The position numbers were made by a program, and so were the translations under genes. A stretch of 64,000 bases of DNA from positions 4,345,501-4,409,500 of the forward strand of contig JAHQIY010000007.1 of the NCBI GenBank assembly GCA_019054805.1. Direction: 5' to 3'. The stretch comes from Brachionus manjavacas. Taxonomy: Eukaryota > Rotifera > Eurotatoria > Ploima > Brachionidae. Under the pieces are notes generated by a model that did not search any database, was not told the origin of the DNA, and saw only the letters and a program-made list of their open reading frames with translations. This document shows positions 19,661-31,229 of the stretch, one piece after another; position 1 is the first letter of the stretch, and the number at the start of each line of letters is the position of its first letter.

Positions 19661-20576
19661 AATAAAACGCAAGTGGATAAACCAGCTGCGAAGGCAAATT
19701 CCATGCTTGGGCTTTTGAAAAGGACATTCATCTCGAGAGATGCTTTTATCTGGAGCAAGCTGTACAAAATATATGTGAGACCTCATCTTAAATATGCGAT
19801 TCAAGTTTGGAGACAGTATTCCTTGAGCGACATAGACACACTAGAAAAAGTTCTTAACAAATAAATCAGTTCTATTAACTGGCGGTTGATCACTCTGCTA
19901 CTTCTCCCATGCAATCAGTTATTTTAATTCTGATTAAAGAAATTGTCAACCTTTTTTAAGTTAAGTTTCTTTTTCTTTGTTAATTCAGTTTACTGAATTT
20001 CTCTTTTATTAAGAATAACCTAGAATCTCAGAATTCTTATCTAATTATTAAAGATAATTGATTTAAAAACTGGATTTGCTTTTAAAAAAATTACCCTAAA
20101 ATTAAAAAAAAAATATTTTTTAAAAAATGATTTGTTTTAGAAATTTTTTCGTTAAATTTTCAGATATTATTACCATCTTCGGCAATTTTTTAAGCTTTTT
20201 TTAGCTAATTTTTAATTTTTTTCAGCTTATTTACTCGGTAAAAAAGCGAATGCAGAAGATATTAATAAAGAATTAATTAATTTGCAATGATGAACGAACT
20301 ATCAGCTAATTAGTTTTATTTCTGAATGTTTTCTGGAAGACTTCAATTGATTTTTAAAATTAAAAATTCAATTATTATGAAATTATTAAAATTATGTATG
20401 ATTTTCTTATAAAATATTGAATTTTGTTCAACTGGTATTTATGATAACTTGCTATGCTTGTTATAATTTATTTTTAAATTTTGTATTTTTGGTCAGATTT
20501 TAAAACCCAATGATTAAAATGAATCCTTAATTTTAAGATAAATTTCAAAATGATAAAATTTCAAAATAATAAATTT

Positions 20577-20685
20577 GACAGCAGTGGGATTTGAACCCAC
20601 GCCAGTATACACTGACCAGAACACACTTTTTTTAGTTATGTTTCAAACTTGAGTCTGGCGCCTTAGACCACTCGGCCATACTGTC
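20577..20685 (-). tRNA. tRNA-Leu(CAA) with a 26-nt intron
   Basis: The minus strand gives acceptor GACAGTA pairing with TGCTGTC, an A box TGGCCGAGTGGTC, a B box GGTTCAAATCC, and a long variable arm typical of tRNA-Leu. The anticodon CAA lies at 20651-20649, and an intron runs from 20647 to 20622 at the canonical position 37/38. The 3' CCA is not encoded. Nuclear tRNA-Leu(CAA) genes carry such introns in many animals. Confidence 0.9.
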
Positions 20686-20923
20686 CTTGATGGAATTCGA
20701 TTTAAAATTTCAATAATTATTAAACAATTAAAAAAAATTCAGAGATATTTAACTCATCAATTATAATTAAATCTACCCAAATTAAAAGACTCATTTTCAA
20801 TCAAACCAAAAACTCAAAAAATATTAAAATAATATTTTTTCTTTTTTAAATTTTGCTGTCATTACTCAAAACTTCTCTAGGAAATAAATCAAAATTTTTT
20901 AATTATATTTCTAAAATTTAAAA

Positions 20924-21821
20924 ATGTATATTATTCAATTTTTGTCTCTGTTATCTTTGTCCAGTTTTAACCAAGCTTGCTTACCTTCAAAAAGCCAAAT
21001 TTACTCAGAAACTGAAGAAGTTTTCAAATATAGAAAAGACTGCGGTGTGTCAGCCAAAAGTCATTTTTTCGGAAATTCATTAAACAATCGCATCATTAAC
21101 GGGAATGAAAGTGACCCGGATTTTTTCCCATGGATCGTAACTTTGACCAACTATTTAACAAAAAATTGTGGAGGAACACTAATTTCATCGCAACATGTTA
21201 TCACTGCTGCTCATTGTATTCAGCGGTCAGTAAAAGATGTCAACGTCATAATAGGAATCACAAATTACAATAATAAGATTTATCCTGAAAATATTTTTTC
21301 TGTGAGTAAAATAAAAATTCATCCTGAATATTCTGGAAACAAAAATGACATTGCAATCCTTAAGCTTTCAAAAAAAACAAAACAAACTCCAATTTGTTTG
21401 CCTATTTCGTCTAATTACGGTGCTGTATTTGGTAAAAATTTAGTGGCTGCTGGATGGTAAGTCTTTGCAAAGCAAAATATAAATTAAAAATTTCTAAAGG
21501 GGCAATTATGATGGAATTTATAAAGGAAAATTAAATAAGAAACTTAAAAAAACCAATTTAAACATAATAAATGGAGACAAAAAATGCTTATATGCAAATG
21601 ATTTTTATTGTCTTATCGATTTGCCAAATAAAAAATCGAACATTTGCTACGGAGATTCTGGAGGTCCCCTAATGTTTTATGCAAACAAAAACTGGTATTT
21701 GTACGGCATTGCATCAATGATATCTACGAATCCGCAGACAAATGATTGTTTGTATTACTCACCAAGCTATTTTATTATGGTTCCTAAATATTTAGATTGG
21801 ATTAATAAAAATTTAATTTAA
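20924..21821 (+). CDS. Secreted trypsin-fold (S1) serine protease
   Basis: Two exons (20924-21456, 21500-21821) with a 43-nt intron give a protein of about 284 aa. It has a signal peptide (MYIIQFLSLLSLSSFNQAC), a propeptide, and an activation site NNR|IINGNE. The catalytic triad is intact: His in TAAHCI, Asp in NDIAILKL and Ser in CYGDSGGP. The residue six before the catalytic Ser (chymotrypsin position 189) is Asn, not the Asp of trypsin, so cleavage after Lys/Arg is not expected. The C-terminal helix (YLDWINKNL) is present. Substrate unknown. Digestive or extracellular roles are both possible. Confidence 0.88.
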
Positions 21822-22122
21822 AAAGAATTATATTTATTCTTAAAAATTAAAATGAGTCGAAATTTTGATTTTTTGCAAATTAAACTAATATTTGTTTGAA
21901 AATATTTGCCTAAAATCACATCCAAATTTTGAAAATTGTTTAACAACAGATTAAAAGACATGATTAAAAGCCCAAAATTGACTGCTGATCACTAATAGCA
22001 GTAAATGTTTAAATCAAAAATCTTAAAATAAATATTTATTAAGAAACATTTCTCAATACTTAATATTTAATTAGATTAATTATAAAAACTTGTAAAATTT
22101 TAAAAAATTAACTATTCTAAAA

Positions 22123-23636
22123 ATGAAGACATTAGGTTGTTTTATATCGATAACTTTGTTTCTTAAGGCTAGTTTTGGACAAACTTTTGCACAAAGTAAT
22201 CTTCATCCGAAACAGTCCATCAGGCTTAATTTAGAATTTTAATTTTATCTTTTATTTAAAGCTTGTGCGGAAAATTGTGTAAATGGAAATTGTATTGATC
22301 TGAATGGAGTCAGCCACTGTGAATGCTTCGAAAATTATGTAGGAGCAAAATGTGATACCATAGATCCTTGTTCAAAAAAACCATGTGGACCTGGAGCCTG
22401 CTTTCCAGTTGTTCAGCAAATTCAAGGAACCTCTGTGGAAGAAATTTCCTATTTATGTCAATGTTATAGTGGTTTTTCTGGACCAAATTGTGAAACATGT
22501 ATCCTTGAATTTTACTCTTCAAAAAAACGTTTAATAAATAAAATCATTTTCAGCTGATTTAGGAGCTTGTAGTTCAAATCCTTGCCTGAATAGTGGAAAA
22601 TGTATTGAACGATTGAGCAGTAGAGATTACTATTGTGAATGGTAAATTATTTACTTATATATTTAAATAATCAAGTTTACTAATTGTTGAGTCTTTTAAG
22701 CCTTTGATTTTAGAATCCTGAAATTTTTTAAAATTAAGATTTTTGAACAAAAATTAATATAAAAAATATTAGTTACGATTATCTTCAATTTAAAAGATAG
22801 ATTAAAATTTTTTTTTAGTGTCGGACCTTACATTGGACCAAATTGCGGAACATGTTAGTTATGCTTGGCTTATAGATAATTAATAATAATCTAATTAAAA
22901 AGATGTTGATTATTGTGCTAATAGCAGATGTGAAAACGGAGCTAGTTGTTTTCCTCAACCAGATTCCAAGAATTATAGTTGTAATTGTGCAAATGGATTT
23001 TATGGAAATTTTTGTGAAAAAGGTAAGAGAGTTAGTTTTAAATTAAATTTTTAATAATGAAAATTTTTAAAAATGTTTTATTTAAAAAAAATTGTTTGAT
23101 TAATTAAAAAGAAATTAATGAATGCATTGTTTATGACCAATTTGGAAATGAAACAAAGCCCTGTAAAAATGATGGAGAGTGTTTAGACTTAATCGATTCA
23201 TTTATTTGTCAGTAAGGAGTTTATTTAAAAAAAAATATATTTTATACTGTAAATAATATTAAAAGATGCAAACCTCCATGGACCGGTCTTACATGTGAAA
23301 TATGTAATTTTAATAAATTTTAAAATAGTTTCGAAAAATAGTGTCTTTTAAAAAGATTCAAATCCATGTGACTCAAATCCTTGTGGTGATGGCACTATTT
23401 GCAACGTCGTCGGAATTTCATACACATGCAGCTGTCAGCCTGGTTTTTTCGGAAAACCATGTCAACCAAATCCTTGCAATTCAAATCCATGTAAGAAGCC
23501 TGGAAGCAAATGCATACCTGTTGAAGCAGGAGCATTTCCAATAATCAACATACCTGGTTGTAATATTCCAACTCCAACCTCTTATGTATGCATTTGCCCA
23601 GGTGTAAGTCCAGAATATGGCAGTCAAATTTGCTAA
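22123..23636 (+). CDS. Secreted EGF-repeat protein, tandem copy 1
   Basis: Eight exons can be traced: 22123-22195, 22262-22498, 22554-22641, 22819-22853, 22903-23022, 23112-23211, 23266-23303 and 23356-23636. All phases fit, giving about 323 aa. A signal peptide (MKTLGCFISITLFLKASFG) is followed by about six to seven EGF-like modules with six-cysteine spacing (for example CVNGNCIDLNGVSHCECF, CENGASCFPQ, CDSNPCGDGTIC). There is no transmembrane segment, so it is probably extracellular. It ends with an unusual Pro/Cys-rich module. The gene is a tandem duplicate of 23887-25422 with nearly the same exon lengths. No specific family is recognised. Confidence 0.85.
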
Positions 23637-23886
23637 ATTACTATTTGAAATAAACTCAATTTAGATTTTTTTCAATAAAAAAGCATATTAAATTACATTT
23701 AATCTACAATTTACTAAATAGATACAAATCCCTAAGAACAATGAACAGTTTATCTGATTTAATTTTTTTGGATCTAAACTATAAATTTTTAAATAAATAT
23801 TTTCGAAAAAATATCAAATTTCCCAAACAAATATTGCTTATAAAACTAGAAAATTTTTTCAAAATTTATCATTTGAAAAAAGAAAA

Positions 23887-25422
23887 ATGTTGGCAAAATA
23901 TTTTCTTTTGGCGACAACTTTAATTTTATCTCAGACACATGTGAAAACTCAGGGTAAACAAAATTATATTTTTTGTAAGACATTTTGAAATTTTCATTGT
24001 AGAATTGTGTACCCCGAATTTGTGTGGTCCGAACGGAAACTGTGAAATTCAAAACAGCCAGGCTGTGTGTAGATGTAAACCAGGGTTTGTCGGCTCAAAA
24101 TGTCAACTAATGGATCCTTGTTCAAAAAAGCCCTGTGGAGTAAACGGAGCTTGCTTTCCTGTAGTTTCAAATCAAAGCATTCCTGGTCAATTGAATCCTG
24201 TAGAACAAGTTGTTTATCATTGCCAATGCTACAGTGGTTTCAGTGGCGAAGATTGCCAAACTGTGCCAGCTAAGCCTTGCAATTCAAATCCGTGTTTAAA
24301 TGGCGCACTTTGTCTAAATCGAAATAACAGTTATGACTTTTTTTGTATATGGTATGAATTGAAAAAAAATAAAATTTAATTAGTTAATTTAAAAATTGGA
24401 AATTTAGCACTGGAACTTACACTGGTAAAAACTGTGGAACATGTAAAATATAAAAAATTAAACTTGAAGATTTAAATCTAAATTTTATTACTTAGATATT
24501 GATGTGTGTGCTAATAATAGATGTGAAAATGATGCACTTTGCATTCCTGGATTCGGAAACCACAATTACACATGTTCTTGCAAGAGTGGATTTTATGGAA
24601 CTTATTGCGAGAATGGTGAGAAAATGAGTAAAAAAATTAATGTCAAATGCTGATTTTTTTTCAAATAGAGATAGATGAATGTAAAATTATATCAGGTGAC
24701 GTGGAAACAAATCCTTGTAAAAACAATGGAACTTGTTATGATTTAATAGATGCATATTATTGCGAGTATGTTTTCACTTAAACCAAAAAAGGTACTTAAT
24801 TAAGTTAATAAAGGTGTGAAGGGCCGTTTGTTGGTCCAAATTGTGAAACATGTAAATTTTTATTTTTGTGATGAAAGCTTTTAAAATTTTGAGCTTTAGC
24901 TTTACTTACTGGAACCGGCAACGATTTTAATTCTTTGCTTTTGCCCGTTATATTACCAGTAGTTTCAGGTGTTTTGTTACCGATATTACCGGGAGTTTTA
25001 AGTTATTATTTTTTAAAAAATGGTAAATATTTTATAATTATTAATCTTCTTTTAGCTTTTTTTTAGTTTAACTGGTAATATCGGTAGTATTTAGGACAGA
25101 TATACTAATTTGATGAAATTTTAATTCTTTGATTGCTAAAGATGTGAATCCTTGTGATAAAAACCCATGTGGTCCAGGATCAGTGTGCATTCCAAACGGA
25201 GGAAGCTATGTTTGTCAATGTGCACCAGGATTTTTTGGTAATCCATGTCAGCCGAATCCTTGTATTAGCAACCCTTGTAAACAACCAGGAAGCCAATGCG
25301 TTCCTGTCGAAGCAGGAGCTTTGGTCACTTTTATACCAAACTGCACTTGTGTTAATCCAGATCCTTCTTATGTTTGTGTTTGCCCAAGTACTAATCCTCC
25401 GTATGCTAGCACCCTCTGCTAG
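23887..25422 (+). CDS. Secreted EGF-repeat protein, tandem copy 2
   Basis: Seven exons: 23887-23953, 24003-24351, 24408-24442, 24496-24615, 24669-24765, 24814-24851 and 25142-25422, giving about 328 aa. Signal peptide MLAKYFLLATTLILSQTHV. The EGF modules match copy 1 one for one (PNGNCEIQNSQAVCRC, CSKKPCGVNGACFPV, CDKNPCGPGSVC). Exons of 35, 120, 38 and 281 nt have the same length in both genes. Copy 2 lacks the intron that separates the second and third exons of copy 1. Its last intron (290 nt) is unusually long and contains ACCGATATTACCG/GGTAATATCGGTAG inverted repeats. Promoter space between the genes is only about 250 bp. Confidence 0.85.
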
Positions 25423-26893
25423 ATTATTTTATTTAAACAATTGAATTTTACAATAAACAATTTTAACAAAAGTTAATTTTTATTTAATTTTTTTTTAATT
25501 TGAATTATAATAAATTAAGATTTAGCTGTGGTAAAAGTAGTGATAGAATTTGGTTTTTATTTCTTTTTTCAAAAGTACAACACTTGCTTGGCTACTATAA
25601 TAACCACCTGGAACGGCAGAAATTTCATTTGTCCTTGATCCTAGCTTCCCGATGCTATTTATTTGACTCAGTTTAATTTAAAAAAAAATTTAAATAATAA
25701 AAAATAACTTAAAATAAAAATCAAAATCTTCTAAATTTATTTGCAAATTTGAATAACAAAAAATCTAGGTACTGGTCAAAATGACGAACCCGTGATTGTC
25801 AAGTTTGATACGCATTTTATACAGATTAATTTTGTTGAAACTTAAAAAAGAAAAAAATTTAAATTTGAAAAATCAATTTTTTTATTTTAAATTAAGTCCA
25901 ATTTAATTTCTAATTGATTTTAAAATTTCAAAAAAATATTTTCTAATTTTTAAATTATGCTACGGCCCATTTTTTTTTACTTCTCAGAGTGTCATTAAAA
26001 GACCTCATATGGGTATTCACTGCTCTATCTTATTGAATATTTGATATTAGATAAATTATTTTACTTTCGTCTACCTAAATTTTTTTTTATTTTTTTAAAT
26101 TAATTTAAAAAATAATAATTTCGGTTAACCACAGTTGTCTATCATGTGTGATGATCAGGACCAAATGATCTTTTTGCAGTTCCAGGTGATTATTGTTGTG
26201 GCCTAGTAATTGTCAAAGTTCATAGATAGACTTGCCTTGAGACTTGTGACTTTTAAACAACTCTGTTTCAGGCATTCTTTGAAAGCTAATAACTTAAAAC
26301 TATAGATGTTTCAACCATCAGACTCCTTAGTGAGCTCTATTTGTTCACCATTCTTCGCTGAAGTTAATCAACTCCTTTTTCTAATACATGAAACATTTCT
26401 TTACACATTTCTACGTCAATCGTCAAACCAAGTTCTTAGGAAGGTTTCCAAAATTTGAACCAAAAATCGAAATTTTAATTTTTAAATCCTTTTCAACCAT
26501 TTTGGTTTTATGGCAGATTCTATGCCAAAACATCATGTTCGAAAAAATTTTGATTTCATTAACTTTACCTTCTAGGAAGTGAATGATAAAAGGCTCAAAT
26601 AAACTTTAATATTTCAAAAGACTCATAATGATTTTTTTGAATCCGAATTTACATTTAGAGACCTTTCAAATTATAACAACATTTAATTTCTTGATTACTT
26701 GATATTTTCATTCAAAATTTTCCTGAGATATCTTTTTTTTATCTGATTCAGTTATTTGTTTGCTGATTTTATCATGAAATGTAAAAATTAAGGATGAATC
26801 CTTGTTAATAACCCGAATTCTAGTTCGAATGTTAAATTCTGACTTATTTTTTTCAGCAGCGATGTTATTAAAAAAGAAAAAAATAGTAATTTT
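25423..26893. other. Non-coding stretch with an inverted-repeat relic
   Basis: GGCTACTATAATAACCACC at about 25590 and, inverted, GGTGATTATTGTTGTGGCC at about 26187 look like arms of an old element. A related sequence is near 47522. At 26236-26266 there is one copy of the hAT-like terminal sequence also seen at 55853-55983. No gene seen. Confidence 0.4.
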
Positions 26894-28152
26894 TTAAACT
26901 TTATTCATTTTCTTGCCTTTCTTTTTATTAATCTTTTTATTTGCTAGATCTCTTTCTTTTTTTTCCAAAAATTTCAAATTTGGTCTTGTAGCTTCATCGT
27001 CTTCATCCAAATTAGGCAAGTTAAAGTCATCAATGGGATATATTCCTTTAGACAAAGCTCTGAATCTTAATTATTAAATGGATAAAAAATAAAAAAATCT
27101 CAATCTATAATTAATCAACTACTTTTTGACTAAATCAAAAATCAGGCTTTTATTACGCTGCAAACATCCAGTACTATTACCCATTTTGAACAATTTATTA
27201 GCAATCAATTTATAGTTAAACTATTAATAATAAAATTTTTTTTTCTTTTTAATTTAACAAAAAAATTAAATTCTACTTTAATTGTGTATTCCGATGTATC
27301 CTCTTCTTCATATAATTGAAGTCCAAATGGCTTTATTTGCTCCATTTCTTCTTCAGCTTCGGGTTCAATGCCGACATCTGAACATTCGATTATTTGTTCG
27401 AACAGTCTTTTTTTAAGATGAATAGCATACTGTTTCCTTGAATAAGAATTAAAAATTTAACTTCAGTTTTCGATTGAATTTAAAACAAACTTCTTTGAAA
27501 TGGCCATTAGTCTAAAAAATGGTAAAAGCATTTTAACTGCTCTAACTGGTTTTAGATTAGTGCCGAATTTGGCTAATTCTTCAATGTATAAATCAGCAAC
27601 ATGATAGCTAATACCGTCTGGAATTTTATCATCATTAATGTTCAAGGGTAATTCAAGCATCATGTTATTAAATTTTTTAATCAATGTTTTGTTCCATTTT
27701 TTAGAATTCAAATATCCAAAAGTTTTTCTGATCATACAACGAATCATCATCAAAAATTTGTCAATGCGCCATTTATCAATGCCGATCCATTCTCGGATGA
27801 TTGTCACAAAATAAACTCTTGCAAAAAGCATTACTTGTTTATCATTGTTATTCAAGCAGTCTACTAGATTGCAAATTTTATCCATGAGTTCTTCCTTTGT
27901 TAAGAATTTAAAAATAATTTTAACAATTTTTGAAAACCCTACCTGAACAAGCGGCTTATCACACATCCACAAGCAGTAGTGAAGACCTTTCCACAGTTTG
28001 ATCATATCTTCTTCATTGAACGGCTCTTGTTCCGTAATCGATCGGGATCTGATATAGTTTTGCAGTTGTCTTACTGATTTATCTCGTACTTTTTTATTGT
28101 TGTCTGCCAATTTAATGGCAAATAATTTCTCATTATCCATTTGGTCGAACAT
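26894..28152 (-). CDS. RRP1: Ribosomal RNA processing protein 1 (RRP1/Nop52)
   Basis: Four exons on the minus strand, 28152-27491, 27436-27277, 27220-27123 and 27065-26894, stay in phase and give about 363 aa. The N-terminal half is the NOP52 domain (KLADNNKKVRDKSVRQLQNY, EDMIKLWKGLHYCLWMCDKP, NDKQVMLFARVYFVTIIREW). The tail has the conserved FRALSKGIYPIDDF and a Lys-rich nucleolar end (KKINKKKGKK). RRP1 acts in the nucleolus in pre-60S rRNA processing. The first donor (27490) is inferred; the unspliced frame stops shortly after it. The gene is divergent from CHMP1, 416 bp away. Confidence 0.85.
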
Positions 28153-28568
28153 TGTTAATTTTTGTAAATTTTGAAAAAATGTGCCTTTTTTATAAATGAA
28201 TAAAATATTTTATTTTTTTTATTCAGATGCGTGCTATGTGCAGTTCAAAATGAGCCATAATTTTGCATTTGTGCAATAGAGCAATTTTAAAAACCCGCGT
28301 ACAAAATTTTTTCTTTTAAAATTTTTTTTGAGGAAATTTTTTTTTTAAAAAAAAAAAAATAAACTAAAAATGAACTTTTTAATTGATCAAAATAAAGAAG
28401 AGAACATTTTACCAATGACTCAGGATAAAGACTAAATTGGTAACTCGTTTATGCTAATTTAAAAAGTATTATTACTAATTTTTTATTGCAAATAATAAAA
28501 TTTTGAAATTAAATTTTTTTAGACTAAAAAAAAGAGAAAAAGTTAATTATTCTAAATAATTTTTTAAA
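28153..28568. promoter_or_regulatory. Shared intergenic region between divergent RRP1 and CHMP1
   Basis: The 416 bp separate two head-to-head start codons, so both promoters must lie here. It is AT-rich with long A and T runs. No specific factor site can be named. Confidence 0.45.
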
Positions 28569-29177
28569 ATGGGACTAGAAGACACATTGATACAGCTGAG
28601 AATGAGCGTCAAGCAGTTGGATAAAATGGCTCAAAAGGCACAGAAACAGCAGCAGATAGAGAAAGCCAAGCTGAAAAAAGCGATTGAAAATAAAGATTTA
28701 GAAACAGCCAAAATTTATGCCGAAAATTCAATCCGAAAAAAGAATGAATACCTAAACTGTTTGCGTCTATCATCTAGAGTTGATGCTGTATCGTCTAAAG
28801 TAAAAAGTGCCATGGCGATGCAGGGCGTTGCTAAAAATATTGGAAGTGTCACTAAAGCTCTTGAAACTGCCATGTCTAGTTTGGACCTGGAAAAAGTTCA
28901 AAAAATAATGGAGCAATTTGAAAAACAATTCGAAAATTTGGATGTAAAGTCAGGAGTACTAGAGAATACTATGTCTTCGGCAACTACGCTGTCTACACCA
29001 CAGGCTGATGTAGATTCGCTTATTAAGCAAGTAGCCGAAGAGCACGGACTTGAAATTCAGTCTAAAGTTTCTGAAGCGCCAGGCACGGCCAATTTGGGTT
29101 CGATCGGAGCCAAGTCTAATAGAACCCAAGAAGAAGAGGATTCTCTTACCAAGCGTCTAGCTTCTCTGCGAAATTAA
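28569..29177 (+). CDS. CHMP1: Charged multivesicular body protein 1 (ESCRT-III)
   Basis: A single exon of 202 codons, the usual family length. The N-terminal basic helices (LEDTLIQLRMSVKQLDKMAQ, KAKLKKAIENKDLETAKIYA) and the central AMAMQGVAKNIGSVTKALE block are highly typical of CHMP1/Did2. The C-terminus EEDSLTKRLASLRN is a MIM1 motif that binds MIT domains of VPS4 and spastin. The protein polymerises on endosomal, midbody or nuclear membranes to regulate ESCRT-III disassembly. A versus B cannot be decided from the sequence alone. Confidence 0.95.
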   Translation: MGLEDTLIQLRMSVKQLDKMAQKAQKQQQIEKAKLKKAIENKDLETAKIYAENSIRKKNEYLNCLRLSSRVDAVSSKVKSAMAMQGVAKNIGSVTKALETAMSSLDLEKVQKIMEQFEKQFENLDVKSGVLENTMSSATTLSTPQADVDSLIKQVAEEHGLEIQSKVSEAPGTANLGSIGAKSNRTQEEEDSLTKRLASLRN

Positions 29178-29341
29178 TTTTTTTTATTTTTTCTTAAATT
29201 TTCTTTTATAGGTTCCAATTATTTTTTAAATAAAAATTGAATATTAAAAAAATCAAATTATTTTCGAAATTTTGGGACTTAAAACTCAATTTTTATAAAT
29301 AAAATTTAATTCGAAGAATTATTAATTTTTTCAGACACATC

Positions 29342-30242
29342 ATGTCCATTAGTTTAATAAATAAAAGTAACTTTAAAAATTTATTTGAAAATCCGAAATG
29401 AGTGAATAAAATTTTTAAGCCCGACTGATTGTGCCAAAACTGTGGCAACAAAGTGTTCGCTATCGTGGAAAATATAATGTTAGAATGCCGAAACCGAGAC
29501 ACGATATTGCTCGCTACTTGGAAGAAATAACTAAGCCCCTTATTGTCAAACAAATACCTGATCCTATTGAAACTTGTATTCAATCAAAGTTAAATATTAA
29601 AAGAAATTTAAAATTTGGTTCCGACTCGGCTGGAGAGTTCGAAAAATTCTTGGCCAAATTTGCCTTTGAAACATTGGAAAAAAGTGAAGTCATGCTCATT
29701 TGCCATAAATTGGATATAAGCGGTGAAATTGTTCGAAGAAATAAAGTTGAATTTAAAAAATCTGGGACTAATATGTGGAATTTTAATACTGTAGTCATGC
29801 AGTAAGATTTATTTAAAAGTTCAATTGTATTTTTTTAATAATCATTAAAAGATTAATGATGGAAAATAATCCAAAATATAAGAATTTGGAGCCAATTGTA
29901 AGCACTGGTCTAGGAAGAAATGTATATATTTTTTTTAAAGAAGAAATGCTAAAACAAAATCTAAAAATGATGAAAAAAATGCCACATTTCGTTCTTTTGG
30001 GTTAGTTTTCCAAAATTTAAAAAAATTAAATTTACACTTGAATTTTAGGTGGTATGATAAATCAACAACTGTATACTCGGTCCGGAATTCAAAGATATTC
30101 TGAACTTGGCGATCTTCAAACCGTAAGAGGACAACTAGTAGGCACATTGAACATGGCTTTGTCTCAGATACCCAATACATTGTCCATGCCTATCAACAAT
30201 CTTTCTCAAGCTTTATCACAACATTCAAAACCTGAAGAATAA
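29342..30242 (+). CDS. MRPL10: Mitochondrial ribosomal protein L10 (uL10m)
   Basis: Four exons, 29342-29366, 29420-29801, 29852-30000 and 30049-30242, give about 249 aa. The first exon is only 25 nt and supplies MSISLINK, the start of a basic, acid-poor mitochondrial presequence. The match to MRPL10 follows the family in order: VMLICHKLDISGEIVRRNKV, NPKYKNLEPIV, MPHFVLLGGMINQQLYTRSG and GDLQTVRGQLVGTLN. The protein anchors the L7/L12 stalk of the mitochondrial large ribosomal subunit. It lies 164 bp after CHMP1 on the same strand. Confidence 0.85.
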
Positions 30243-30484
30243 ATCTTTAAATAACTTTATATTAAAAAATAAAATAAAACTTTAAGGAAATATTGTTAAT
30301 AATATTCATTACAAAAATGTTTTTATTAAGCGCTTGATATTGAAAAAAAGGATCTTTCAAATACATTTTATTCTCTAATAAAAAGAATAATTTTAAAAGT
30401 ATTAAAATTTACAATTTAAAAAAAAAAATTCGAGTCTTTAAATAAAGTGCTTCGTTTTGCTCGATTCAAATTTTTATTTGTAAT

Positions 30485-31229
30485 CTATTTGCAGTATTTA
30501 TTAATGTACTCTCTTACTCTGCGTATAAACATGTCTTTATTGCTTTGAAACATTGTAGCAGCTTCGGTGTTTAGTGGATCTTCGAAATTTACCAAGTCCT
30601 TGAAAAAAAAACAATAAAATAAAATGTCTTTGGAATTAATTTAAAAAATTTTACATAGAAAAGAGAATTGATTCCAAATATTATATCTGCTATGGTTCTT
30701 GTAGGCAGCCAACCTTGATTTAAAAAATAAATACTAGAAAATAATTAAAATTTGTTGTACCAAAAGAGTCGATTGAATTTTGTCGCAAAATGCTTAGACA
30801 AACTTCTCCTTTTTCGTTGATATTTGGGTGCCAAACTCTGGTTAAACAAGTAACCTTAGGCGGCTAAAGCAAATTTGTATGTTGCTAATTAGCTAAATTT
30901 TATTATTTATAATCTTACATCAAAATTGTATCTAAAAAAAAGATTAATATTTTAATTTTATAGTTTTTTAAAAATTACCCTTCGGGAACATTGATTAAAA
31001 ACTCGAATCGTCCTCCGTACCAAAGACTGTCTTTGTCAGGAACTAAAATGAGTTTGAATTGATGCAGAACGTCAGGGTTATCGAAGTGAATAGAACAGCC
31101 GACAGGTAATTGTTTTAGTGTTTCGAATTCTTTCTGAAGTAGTTTTTGTCTTAGATCAACTGGTTTTTTGGCAGGCTGAGATGTGCCTTTATTTGCTTCT
31201 TGTTTTAATTTTTTCTGGAGACTGAACAT
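30485..31229 (-). CDS. UBE2F: NEDD8-conjugating enzyme UBE2F
   Basis: Five exons, 31229-30979, 30931-30919, 30863-30761, 30713-30655 and 30598-30485, give 179 aa, close to the human 185. The E2 fold is complete: [20 protein letters not shown], then [17 protein letters not shown] with the catalytic Cys. The [20 protein letters not shown] and [11 protein letters not shown] segments match UBE2F rather than UBE2M. The N-terminal Phe-rich helix ([12 protein letters not shown]) would dock on the NAE1-UBA3 E1. UBE2F works with RBX2 to neddylate CUL5. Exon 2 is only 13 nt (30919-30931), encoding the last base of a Gly codon plus YNFD. Confidence 0.9.

Larger units (their letters stand above)
19050..19870 (+). 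pseudogene. CR1-like LINE reverse transcriptase fragment, split by a nested insertion
   Basis: The left piece (about 19085-19260) is decayed RT thumb: NNQLQCDIWSVVEWCE and, after frame breaks, KVIHL and EKDLGVLLAKI. The right piece (about 19665-19863) is QVDKPAAKANSMLGLLKRTF, then LYKIYVRPHLKYAIQVW and LEKV. In intact relatives EKDLGVLI is followed within about ten residues by KQVDKAASKAN, so the 400 bp between the pieces is an insertion. Confidence 0.65.

Noticed and set aside
23741-24052. Frames around the start of the second EGF gene
   Set aside because: They overlap the signal-peptide exon in other frames and have no domain; AT-rich chance frames.
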